From positions 1 through 64,000 of the forward strand of contig NZ_BJMM01000039.1 in NCBI RefSeq assembly GCF_006539165.1: 64,000 nt of DNA, in the 5' to 3' direction. Shown in pieces: positions 56,846 to 64,000 of this stretch (position 1 is the first letter of the stretch; each line of letters starts with the position of its first letter). The notes beneath the pieces are model-generated. The model ran no database searches. It worked only from the letters and a program-made list of their open reading frames with translations, and was not told the DNA's origin. This DNA comes from Streptomyces cacaoi (GTDB lineage Bacteria; Actinomycetota; Actinomycetes; Streptomycetales; Streptomycetaceae). Both the position numbers and the translations under genes were made by a program.

Positions 56846-57733
56846 TCAACTCCCGGGCCTCCGCGCCAGGTCGAGGGTGCGGCGGGCCGCGGCGACGACG
56901 GCGGCGTCCACGAAGCGGCCGTCCGGCAGGGCCAGCGCACCCGCGTCGGTGGCGGCCGCCGCCACCACCTCCTCGGCCGCCGCGATCTCCGCCTGTGTCG
57001 GCCGGTACGCCTCCTCGATCACCGGAAGCTGCCGCGGATGGATGGCGGTCCGGCCCAGGAACCCGGCGGCGCGGCCCTCCGCGCAGCTGCGGGCCAGCCC
57101 CTCGGTGTCCCGGACGTCGGGGTGCACCGACTGCGGTGGCGGCGCGAGCCCGGCCGCGCGCGCCGCGACGATCGCCCGGCTGCGCGCGTACGCCAGCCCG
57201 GAGCCGGAGGTGACGCCGAGATCCGCGCGCAGATCGGCCTCACCGAGGGCGAGTCCGTGCAGCGCCGGATGGCCGGTGGCGATCTCGTAGGCACGCTCCA
57301 CGCCCAGCGCGGACTCCAGCAGCGCGTACAGGGGCGGCACCCGCGGGCCCGCCCAGGCGGCGACGCGGTGCAGCCAGGCGGCGGCGCCGACCTTCGGCAG
57401 CCGGAGCCCCGCCAGGCCCGGCAGGTGCGCCAGGGCGCGGACGTCGTCCTCGGCGAGGGGGCCGTCCAGCGCGTTGATCCGCACATGCACGGGCGCCGGC
57501 CCCGGCGGGCCGTCGGCCAGGAGTTCGGCGGTCGCCTCCCGCGCGTACGCCTTGCGGCCGGGGGCCACCGCGTCCTCCAGATCGACGAGGACCACATCGG
57601 CGCCGGAGCGCAGTGCCTTGTGCACCACGGACGGCCGGTCGCCCGGCACGTACAGCCAGGTCAGAAAGGTGCCGGGGGGCGCGGGGCGCCCGGCGCCGGG
57701 GGCGCGCACGGTGTCGCTCTCCGCCGTGTTCAC
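56846..57733 (-). CDS. CitE/HpcH-type CoA ester lyase
   Basis: The 295-residue protein belongs to the HpcH/HpaI aldolase/citrate lyase beta family, Mg-dependent enzymes that cleave or hydrolyse acyl-CoA esters such as malyl-CoA or citramalyl-CoA. Features seen are TWLYVPGDRPSVVHKALRSG, VVLVDLEDAVAPGRKAYARE, HVRINALDGPLAEDDVRALA, LYALLESALGVERAYEIA with the metal Glu, and LGRTAIHPRQLPVIEEAYRP. Its GTG at 57733 overlaps the stop of the upstream CoA-transferase fusion, so lyase and transferase are made together, which points to an acyl-CoA activation-and-cleavage pair. The substrate is unknown. Confidence 0.9.
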   Translation of the reverse strand: MNTAESDTVRAPGAGRPAPPGTFLTWLYVPGDRPSVVHKALRSGADVVLVDLEDAVAPGRKAYAREATAELLADGPPGPAPVHVRINALDGPLAEDDVRALAHLPGLAGLRLPKVGAAAWLHRVAAWAGPRVPPLYALLESALGVERAYEIATGHPALHGLALGEADLRADLGVTSGSGLAYARSRAIVAARAAGLAPPPQSVHPDVRDTEGLARSCAEGRAAGFLGRTAIHPRQLPVIEEAYRPTQAEIAAAEEVVAAAATDAGALALPDGRFVDAAVVAAARRTLDLARRPGS

Positions 57734-60700
57734 AAGGCTCCCTCCTCGCGCAGCCGTGCGATCTCCCGCCGGGACAGGCCCAACCCGCTCAGCACGGCAT
57801 CGGTGTCGGCGCCGTGCGGGCGGCCCGCCCAGCGGATCGCGCCGGGGGTGGCGGACAGCCGGAAGGGGACGTTCTGCATCCGCAGCGTGCCCAGTTCGGC
57901 GTCCTCGACGCGGGTGATCGAGCCGAGCGCCCGGTACTGCGGATCGGCCAGCACGTCCCGGATGTCGTAGACCGGGGCGACCGCCGCCTGCGCCTCCTCG
58001 AAGGCGCGCACCACCTCGTCGCGGTCGTGCCGGGCGATCCAGCCGCCCACCGCCTCGTCCAGCTCGTCCGCGTGCCGTGCGCGGCCCGCGCCCGTCGCGA
58101 ACCACGGCTCGTCGAGGAACTCCGGCCGCCCCACCAGGCGCAGCACCCGCTCGGCTATGGACTGCGCCGAGGTGGACACCGCCACCCAGCGGCCGTCCGC
58201 CGTGCGGTAGGTGTTGCGGGGCGCGTTGTTCGTGGAGCGGTTGCCGGTGCGCGGCTGGACGTAGCCGAGCTGGTCGTACCAGAGCGGCTGGGGGCCCAGC
58301 ACCGTCAGCAGGGGCTCGATGATCGCCATGTCGACGACCTGGCCCCGCCCGGTGCGCTCCCGTCCGGCCAGCGCGGCCATGACGGCGTACGCGGTGGTCA
58401 GCGCCGCGATCGAGTCGGCCAGCCCGAACGGCGGCAGCGTGGGCGGCCCGTCGGGTTCACCGGTGACGGCGGCGAAGCCGCTCATCGCCTCGGCGAGCGT
58501 GCCGAAGCCGGGGCGCCTGGCGTACGGGCCGCGCTGGCCGAAGCCGGTGACGCGGGCGAGCACCAACCGCGGGTTGGCCGCGGACAGTTCGTCCCAGCCC
58601 AGGCCCCACTTCTCCAGTGTGCCGGGGCGGAAGTTCTCCACGATCACATCGGCCTCGGCCGCCAGCCGCAGCAGCACCTCGCGGCCCCCGGACGAGGACA
58701 GATCGAGCGTGATGTTCCGCTTGTTCCGGCCCAGCAGCTTCCACCACAGGCCGATGCCGTCCTTGCTGGGGCCGTGCCCGCGGGACGGGTCCGGCCTGCG
58801 CGGGTGCTCGACCTTGACGACGTCGGCGCCGTAGTCCCCGAGCAGGGTGGCGGCGAGCGGCCCGGCGAACAGCGTCGCCAGATCCAGCACCCGCAGCCCG
58901 GCCAGCGCACCGGGCGCCGCCGTCGGCTGCGGCCCTGCCCCTGCCTCCGGCTCCGGCCCCGTCCCTGTTTCCGGCTCTGTCCCGGGCTGCCGGGGCTCCT
59001 CGGGCCGGACGGGCCCGGAGCGTGCCGGATCGGGCTTCCCCGCCGCGGGCCGCGCGGCCTCCGGCCCGGCGGCGGGCACGGCGAGGGCGAGGGTGCGGGC
59101 CGCGAGGGTGTCGAAGCCCGTGCCGTCCATGCCGCCCACGCTCGTGGCGAGCCGGTTGCGCAGCGGCCGGGTCCAGCGGGCCGGCAGCGCCCGCGGGCCG
59201 CCGGCCAGCAGGCCCGCGAGCGAACCGGCCGTCGCCCCGTTGGAGTCGGTGTCCCAACCGCCGGAGACCGCACGGCAGATGGAGCCGGTGAAGTCGCCGC
59301 GGGCGTGGGTGAGCGCGGCGGCCAGCAGGGCGGCGTTCGGCAGGGAGTGCACCCAGTGGTGGTCGCCGTAGGCCGCGTGCAGCCCGTCCACCACGGAGGC
59401 GAACCCGGCCGGGCCGCTCTCCGGCGCCTGCCGGGCCGCCGCGATGCCCGTCCGCACGGCCGTCGCGTAGCGGGAGGCGGGCGGGACGACGGAGAGCCCG
59501 GCCTCCAGACAGGCGTCCACGCGTTCGCCGCCGTCCGCGCCGCCCCCGGCGCTCCCCGCCGGCCCGCCGCCTCCGGCGGCGACCGAGAGCGCCGCCGCGA
59601 CGAACATCGCGTCGTACACCCCGTTCGCCGTATGGGTGAGGACGGCGTCCCGCCAGGCGGCCTCGGCGGCGGCCGCCGGGTCGCCGGGGTGTGTCCAGCC
59701 GAAGACGTCGGCGCGGATCCGGGCGCCGATCCACTCCCGGAACGGGTTGCGGTACGACGCGGTGTGCGGCGGCTCCACGCCGGACAGCAGATTGCGGTAG
59801 GCGACGCGCTCTGCGGTGAAGGTGCGTCCGGCGGGCAGCTCGTCGAGCCACAGCTGTGCGACGTCGACGGTGGCGAAGCCGTGGCCGTACCGCTCCAGCA
59901 ACAGCAGTCCCAGCAGCGGGTAGTTGAGGTCGTCGTCCTCCGGCATGCCGTCGATGTTCTCGGCGAGCGAGGTGGCGCGGGAGCGGCGGTTCCACGGGTG
60001 GGCCGCCGCCACCGCCGGGTCGAGCCCCCGCTCGGTGAACCAGTCGTCCAGCGGCCAGTTGCCGGTGGAGCGGGCCAGTGCCCTGATGCCCTCCAGTGGC
60101 AGTTTCTCGACGGGTTTGCCCAGCAGACAGCCGGCCGCCCGGCCCAGCCAGGCGGCGTGCAGCCGGTCCCCGAGGCCGGGCGCGCACGGCCCGGGCCGCG
60201 CCGGCCAGTCGGGGCAGGCCGCGCGGATCGCCGCCAGGTCCGTGGGCTCGGAGGCCGCCGACGGCGGCTCCAGCGCGGCCAGTTCGTCCATGAGCTGCCC
60301 GGCCAGTGCCCGGAGCGCGGGGCCCGCCGGCCGTGCGGACGCCCCGGCGCGCTCCGGGGCCGCACTCCCGCCCGCCGCCTGCCAGCGCGCGGCGATCCCG
60401 GCCGCGTCCCGGCCGTCCTGCGCGGCCTGGCGCAGCTCGTGGCCGAGCAGATCCTCCGGCTGCGCCCAGGTGAGCCGCAGCGCCCGCGCCGAACCCCCGC
60501 CGCCGCCCGGCCCGTTGGCGTCCTCCCCGCCGGGCCCGTCGGCCGTGCCGGGGACGGTGCCTGCGCCGTGCGCGCCGCCCGTGCCGGGTTCGTTGCCCGT
60601 GCCGGGGATGTTGCCCGTGCCAGGGATGTTGCCCGTGTCGTGTGTGCTGTTCGGGCCGTGCCCCTCGCCGGCGCGGCTTCCGCTGTTCGCGCCACCCGTG

Positions 60701-60849
60701 CCGTTCGCCTCGCCCGGGGTGTCGGGGCCGTCCGGGCCGTCCGGGCCGTCCGGGCCGTCCGTGCCGTGCGTGCTGTTCGCGCCCGCCTCGCCGCAGGGGT
60801 CGGTCACGCCGCCGCCCGAGGCGTCCGCGCTGTCCGGTCCGTTCGTCAT
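57730..60849 (-). CDS. ADP-ribosylglycohydrolase-CaiB/BaiF CoA-transferase fusion
   Basis: One uninterrupted 1039-codon frame encodes two enzymes. Residues 1-110 are low-complexity (PDGPDGPDGPD and GTGNIPGTGN-type repeats). Residues about 225-605 are an ADP-ribosylglycohydrolase-like domain (LGRAAGCLLGKPVEK, PEDDDLNYPLLGLLLLE, GGWDTDSNGATAGSLAG). A Pro/Glu/Gly linker (605-648) leads to a full class III CoA-transferase (LRVLDLATLFAGPLAATLLG, VKVEHPRRPDPSRGHGPSK, VIVENFRPGTLEKWGLGW, and the likely catalytic Asp in GRGQVVDMAIIEPLL). The only in-frame start candidate near the linker, a GTG close to 59081, has no ribosome site. The first metal motif deviates from the usual TDDT. Confidence 0.87.
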   Translation of the reverse strand: MTNGPDSADASGGGVTDPCGEAGANSTHGTDGPDGPDGPDGPDTPGEANGTGGANSGSRAGEGHGPNSTHDTGNIPGTGNIPGTGNEPGTGGAHGAGTVPGTADGPGGEDANGPGGGGGSARALRLTWAQPEDLLGHELRQAAQDGRDAAGIAARWQAAGGSAAPERAGASARPAGPALRALAGQLMDELAALEPPSAASEPTDLAAIRAACPDWPARPGPCAPGLGDRLHAAWLGRAAGCLLGKPVEKLPLEGIRALARSTGNWPLDDWFTERGLDPAVAAAHPWNRRSRATSLAENIDGMPEDDDLNYPLLGLLLLERYGHGFATVDVAQLWLDELPAGRTFTAERVAYRNLLSGVEPPHTASYRNPFREWIGARIRADVFGWTHPGDPAAAAEAAWRDAVLTHTANGVYDAMFVAAALSVAAGGGGPAGSAGGGADGGERVDACLEAGLSVVPPASRYATAVRTGIAAARQAPESGPAGFASVVDGLHAAYGDHHWVHSLPNAALLAAALTHARGDFTGSICRAVSGGWDTDSNGATAGSLAGLLAGGPRALPARWTRPLRNRLATSVGGMDGTGFDTLAARTLALAVPAAGPEAARPAAGKPDPARSGPVRPEEPRQPGTEPETGTGPEPEAGAGPQPTAAPGALAGLRVLDLATLFAGPLAATLLGDYGADVVKVEHPRRPDPSRGHGPSKDGIGLWWKLLGRNKRNITLDLSSSGGREVLLRLAAEADVIVENFRPGTLEKWGLGWDELSAANPRLVLARVTGFGQRGPYARRPGFGTLAEAMSGFAAVTGEPDGPPTLPPFGLADSIAALTTAYAVMAALAGRERTGRGQVVDMAIIEPLLTVLGPQPLWYDQLGYVQPRTGNRSTNNAPRNTYRTADGRWVAVSTSAQSIAERVLRLVGRPEFLDEPWFATGAGRARHADELDEAVGGWIARHDRDEVVRAFEEAQAAVAPVYDIRDVLADPQYRALGSITRVEDAELGTLRMQNVPFRLSATPGAIRWAGRPHGADTDAVLSGLGLSRREIARLREEGAL
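60725..60760. repeat. Four exact tandem 9-base repeats inside the fusion gene
   Basis: GGGCCGTCC is repeated four times (plus-strand reading), encoding Pro-Asp-Gly repeats on the minus strand; GTGCCGGGGATGTTGCCC-type 18-base units near 60597-60635 encode GTGNIP repeats. Copy number may vary by slippage without breaking the frame. Confidence 0.8.
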
Positions 60850-62159
60850 CGTGCCTCCTCCTGGCCGGTGGCCGGTGTGCGGCCGGGGTGCGGCCGGGCG
60901 TCGGCCGGCTCCTGCCGGCGTGGAGCTCCGGCCAGTGCGGCGAACGCCCGTTCGTGGGCGTCGCGCCGGGCGCGGTCCCGGTCGAAGATCTCGCGGGTGA
61001 CGGCGGCGAGCGCGTCGGCCGGGGCGCGCAGGTCCAGCCGGCTCGCGCGGGAGACCTCCGTGCGCCACTCGGCGGGCACCGCCGCCTCGCCGTGCAGCGC
61101 GCCGACGAGCGCGCCGCTCATCGTCGCGATCGAGTCGCAGTCGCGGCCGTAGTTGACGGAGCCGAGCACCGTGTGCCGGAAGTCGCCGCCGCCGACCAGC
61201 AGCATGCCGAGCGCGACGGGCAGCTCCTCGATGGAGTGCAGCCGGGAGGGGCGGCGGGCGCCCAGCGAGGGCTGCCGGTAGTCCGGGCCGACCGTGTCGA
61301 AGGGGATCACCGCCTCCCGCAGCGGGCCGAGCGCGTCCTCGAAGTCGTCGTGGCGCGCGGCCACTTCGCACACCGCCTCGATCGCGGCGCGCGTCCCGTC
61401 CTTGGCGAGCCGCAGCGTCTCCTCGACGACCGAGCCGGGCGTGGCGCCGGGGCGGCACGCGGCGGCGACCGCTGCCGCGAACACCCCGGCGGCCTCGCGG
61501 CCGTAGGAGGACTGGTGGGCACCGGCCACGTCCAGCGCCTCCGCGTACGCCCCGTCCGGGTTGCCGGCGTTGACGAGCCCGACCGGCGCCATGTACATCG
61601 CCGCACCGCAGTTGACGATGTTGCCGTTGCCCGCCTCGCGCGGGTCGATGTGGCCGTAGTGCAACCTGGCCACCAGCCACTTCTCGGCGAGGAAGATCCG
61701 CTGCAACGGCAGGGCCTCGGCCTCCAGTTCGGGTATCCAGCGCACCGTGCCCATGAGGTCCGGCACCAGGTGCTCGGCCACGGCGTAGGCGTCGAGATGG
61801 TCGCGGACCTTCTCGTAGACCCGGATCAGCGCGTGCGTCATCAGGGTGTCGTCGGTGACGTGCCCGTCGCCCTTGTGGTACGGCGCGATCGGCCGGGCCG
61901 TGCGCCACTCGTCCCGGTGGAACGGCTCGACGATGCCGCGCACACGTCCGCCGTGCCGCTCGACGATGGCCTGCGGGGACAGACCCTCGACGGGCCCGCC
62001 CAGCGCGTCGCCGACCGCGGCACCGGCCAGCGCGCCCGCCGTACGGTCGTCCAGGCCGGGCGTCCCGGACGGTCCGGTGGTCCCGGACGGTCCGGTCGTC
62101 CCGGACGAGTCGGGCGTCCCCGACGGGCCGGACGTCTCGGGTGAGGGTGAGGTGCTCAT
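60846..62159 (-). CDS. ADP-ribosylglycohydrolase family protein with canonical metal motifs
   Basis: The 437-residue protein is the most canonical ADP-ribosylglycohydrolase (DraG/ARH-like) of this cluster: GALAGAAVGDALGGPVEGLS, GHVTDDTLMTHALIRVYEK with the metal-binding TDDT, and NYGRDCDSIATMSGALVGAL with the second DxDS motif. The family removes ADP-ribose from proteins or cleaves related N- or O-ribosides; the physiological substrate here is unknown. The first 35 residues are Ser/Pro/Gly/Thr repeats (SGTTGPSGTTGPSGT). Its stop overlaps the ATG of the fusion gene (ATGA), and its ATG at 62159 shares one base with the upstream stop. Confidence 0.92.
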   Translation of the reverse strand: MSTSPSPETSGPSGTPDSSGTTGPSGTTGPSGTPGLDDRTAGALAGAAVGDALGGPVEGLSPQAIVERHGGRVRGIVEPFHRDEWRTARPIAPYHKGDGHVTDDTLMTHALIRVYEKVRDHLDAYAVAEHLVPDLMGTVRWIPELEAEALPLQRIFLAEKWLVARLHYGHIDPREAGNGNIVNCGAAMYMAPVGLVNAGNPDGAYAEALDVAGAHQSSYGREAAGVFAAAVAAACRPGATPGSVVEETLRLAKDGTRAAIEAVCEVAARHDDFEDALGPLREAVIPFDTVGPDYRQPSLGARRPSRLHSIEELPVALGMLLVGGGDFRHTVLGSVNYGRDCDSIATMSGALVGALHGEAAVPAEWRTEVSRASRLDLRAPADALAAVTREIFDRDRARRDAHERAFAALAGAPRRQEPADARPHPGRTPATGQEEAR

Positions 62160-63412
62160 CAGGGGCGGGATCCTTCCGCGGGGTTCGTGAGGGGTGTGGG
62201 CGAAGACAGGGGTGCCGGGGAAGTCGGCGATGCCGGGGGTGCCGGGTGATGGGCGGCGAGGCGGGCCGCGGTCTCCACGAGGTCGGTGCCGGCGAACCGG
62301 GGCAGCGCACAGCCCGACAGCACGCGGCAGCTGCTGCGCCAGGAGTCGGGCAGCACGGCGGCGCCGCCGACGGCACCGACCAGCGCCCCGGTCAGCGCCG
62401 GGGCCGAGTCCGCCACCCGGGACAGACAGGCGGCCGACGGCACGGCCTCGCCGAGCACACCGGCCGACGCGGTCGCGACGGCCAGCGCGACCGGCACGGT
62501 CTCGGCCGCCGCGATGCCGTAGCTGTAGACGTGATCGACGATCTCGTGCTCCAGCACGGGCACCAGCGCGAACGCCTGCCCGGGCCGCCCGTCGCCGCCG
62601 TCCACCGCGGCCCGGGCCAGCTGCACGGCGCGCACCGCGTTGCGCCGGATCTCGGTGCCCTGCGGCAGCTGGTCGAGCGCGGCCTGCACACAGGCGCCGG
62701 TCTCCCCGCCGCCGAGCGCCGTGGCGACGGCGGCGGCCATCGCGCGGGCCCCGTGCACCCCGTCGTCGTCCTGGGTGTAGCGGGCGTCGAACTCGGCGAG
62801 CCCGGCCGCTGCGTGCGCGTCCCCGGGGTGGACGACGGCGAGGACGGCGGCGCGTACGCAGGCGGCGTCGTCGAAGTAGTGCGGGTTGTCGTGCCCGGTG
62901 GCCGGCGGGCGCAGTCCGGCGGCCAGATTGCCCAGCCCGGCCCGCACCGAGATCCGGGCACGCAGTGGGATGTGCGCCGACTCGATCTCCTCGGCCCGTT
63001 CGGCCGCCGCCGCGACCTCGTCGGCCAGCGCGTTCCAGGCCAGCGTCAGCGCCGAGCGGACCCGCTGGTCGGCGGTGAGGTCGCTGTGCGGCACGGCGTC
63101 GGCCGACAGCACGGCGTGCGCGGTGAACGCCGCCCACTCCGCGTCGTCGGACGGGCCCAGCCGCAGCGGTTCGGGCGGCTGGTTGAGCGCGATGGGCACC
63201 GGCAGCGTCGTCGTGGCGTTCTGCTCGGCGAAGGTGTCCAGTTCGCGGGTCAGCCGCCGGGTCCAGTCCGGCAGCCGGGCCGCGCGGTGCCGCCCCGAGG
63301 GCCAGCCGGCGGCGTCCCCGGCGGCCAGCCCGAGCAGCATGCCCTCGATCCGGTCGCGGCCCGCACCGTCCCCGTCCGGCCGGGCGCAGGCCCCGGTGCC
63401 GGCGCGGCTCAT
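62159..63412 (-). CDS. Divergent ADP-ribosylglycohydrolase-family protein
   Basis: The 417-residue protein has the fold pattern of the family but its metal motifs are changed: the N-terminus reads IEGMLLGLAAGDAAGWPSGR, without GDALG, and the C-terminal motif reads ACLSRVADSAPALTGALVGA where DxDS is expected. The central part (GARAMAAAVATALGGGETGA, DQLPQGTEIRRNAVRAV) matches its neighbours. Loss of metal residues suggests either a different chemistry or a non-catalytic partner. Its ATG at 63412 overlaps the stop of the gene upstream (ATGA). It ends in a Pro/Ser/Thr tail. Confidence 0.83.
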   Translation of the reverse strand: MSRAGTGACARPDGDGAGRDRIEGMLLGLAAGDAAGWPSGRHRAARLPDWTRRLTRELDTFAEQNATTTLPVPIALNQPPEPLRLGPSDDAEWAAFTAHAVLSADAVPHSDLTADQRVRSALTLAWNALADEVAAAAERAEEIESAHIPLRARISVRAGLGNLAAGLRPPATGHDNPHYFDDAACVRAAVLAVVHPGDAHAAAGLAEFDARYTQDDDGVHGARAMAAAVATALGGGETGACVQAALDQLPQGTEIRRNAVRAVQLARAAVDGGDGRPGQAFALVPVLEHEIVDHVYSYGIAAAETVPVALAVATASAGVLGEAVPSAACLSRVADSAPALTGALVGAVGGAAVLPDSWRSSCRVLSGCALPRFAGTDLVETAARLAAHHPAPPASPTSPAPLSSPTPLTNPAEGSRP

Positions 63413-64000
63413 GACGCCTCCTGCTGCTCGTGGTGCGCGGCGAGCCGGTCGGCGATCTCCCGTACGTGCCGGCCGGCCACGGCGGGCAGGCAGGTGCCGC
63501 GCACGGGGCGGACCGCCGCCGCCCACTCGCCGGGGATGGCGCTCTCGCCGCGCAGCGCCCCGGCGAGCGCCCCGGCGACGGCCGCCGTGGTGTCGGCGTC
63601 GCGGCCCATGTTGACGGCGGTGAGCACCGCGTCGGCGAACCGGCCGCGGGCCGCGGTGAACGCGCCGAACGCCAGCCCCACGGCCTCCGGCGCCAGGTCC
63701 GTCCACGGGTAGCCGCCGACGACGACGGAGGAGCGCACGGCCCGCTCCACGCTCAGCCGGGTCGCGTCCGGCCGCAGCGGCGCCCGCCGCCCGGCGGAGA
63801 CGGCGCGCTGCAACGAGCGGGACGTCCAGGAGTTCGCCGGCACGACCGACAGCGCCGCCTGCACGACGCTCTCCGGGTCGTCGCTGACCAGCGCCGCCGC
63901 CACCCCGGCGGCGACGGCGCGCCCTCCGTGGATGCCCTCGCCCTCGTGGCTGACGGTGCCGTCCACGGCGACCAGCCGGGCCGCCTCCGCCGGCCGTCCG
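63409..64000 (-). CDS. ADP-ribosylglycohydrolase family protein, C-terminal part, cut by the window edge
   Basis: Only the C-terminal 197 codons are present; the frame continues past base 64000. The readable part includes DGTVSHEGEGIHGGRAVAAG, VVPANSWTSRSLQRAVSAGR and the metal-binding AVNMGRDADTTAAVAGALAG with the DxDT motif, typical of active ADP-ribosylglycohydrolases. It overlaps the next gene by four bases and is the fourth family member in a row. No start can be assigned in this window. Confidence 0.88.
   Translation of the reverse strand, partial: GRPAEAARLVAVDGTVSHEGEGIHGGRAVAAGVAAALVSDDPESVVQAALSVVPANSWTSRSLQRAVSAGRRAPLRPDATRLSVERAVRSSVVVGGYPWTDLAPEAVGLAFGAFTAARGRFADAVLTAVNMGRDADTTAAVAGALAGALRGESAIPGEWAAAVRPVRGTCLPAVAGRHVREIADRLAAHHEQQEAS

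Noticed and set aside
59000..59100. A separate CaiB gene starting inside the fusion frame near the GTG at about 59081.
   Set aside because: There is no ribosome site before it and no stop in the frame; a fusion is the simpler reading, although assembly error or an internal start is not excluded.
1..64000. tRNA, rRNA or riboswitch genes.
   Set aside because: I looked through the larger gaps (8429-8820, 16579-16983, 22954-23278, 43012-43311 and smaller ones) and found no cloverleaf, T-box or known riboswitch core by eye; a covariance-model search was not possible.

Overview
The window is high-GC actinobacterial DNA: frequent GTG starts, four-base ATGA/GTGA stop-start overlaps, and many promoters whose -10 box lies 6-8 bases before the start codon (leaderless mRNAs). 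Gene content and order (dnaE, ABC pair, hisDCBH-priA-hisF, hisI, trpE, trpC-trpM-trpB-trpA, a DsbA-like gene, lgt) match the Streptomyces chromosomal core, so the host is almost certainly a Streptomyces or a very close relative.

Layout. Bases 1-4355 (minus strand): the truncated N-terminal part of a Ser/Thr protein kinase, a membrane-anchored DsbA-like thioredoxin-fold protein, a membrane protein of unknown function and a DUF2252 kinase-fold protein. Bases 4540-8082: dnaE. Bases 8261-16578: a small charged protein, an NYN-domain protein, an ABC-2-type exporter pair, a membrane protein, a YbaK-type deacylase, a Lon-N-domain protein and a large membrane protein. Bases 16984-22953: the histidine operon (hisD, hisC, hisB, a 54-residue membrane protein, hisH, priA, a RidA protein, hisF). 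priA also serves tryptophan synthesis, which ties his to the trp genes further on.

Bases 23172-29469 are a complete Tn3-family transposon with 40-bp inverted repeats and a 5-bp target duplication (AAGTC). It carries tnpA, an unusually long tnpR, a res-like site, and a divergent cargo pair: a class A flavin monooxygenase and a true TetR-class repressor separated by two operators that match the classical tetO core. Bases 29562-33569: an iron-box-controlled ferric-siderophore ABC uptake operon. Bases 33592-39128: a small membrane protein, an Sdh1-type succinate dehydrogenase/fumarate reductase (sdhC-sdhA-sdhB), a divergent LysR regulator and a maleylpyruvate-isomerase-like protein. Bases 39266-46482: hisI, trpE, a trp-linked membrane protein, two small membrane proteins, trpC, the tiny trpM, trpB and trpA, ended by a strong terminator. 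Bases 46604-48490: a second DsbA-like protein and lgt. Bases 48650-55801: a six-gene Mrp cation/proton antiporter operon (mrpA/B fusion, C, D, E, F, G), followed by a VIT/CCC1 family gene.

Bases 56846-64000 (minus strand) are a tightly coupled operon: at least four ADP-ribosylglycohydrolase-family domains in a row, the last fused in a single reading frame to a CaiB/BaiF CoA-transferase, then a CitE/HpcH-type lyase. This cluster and the transposon cargo are the two least ordinary parts of the window.
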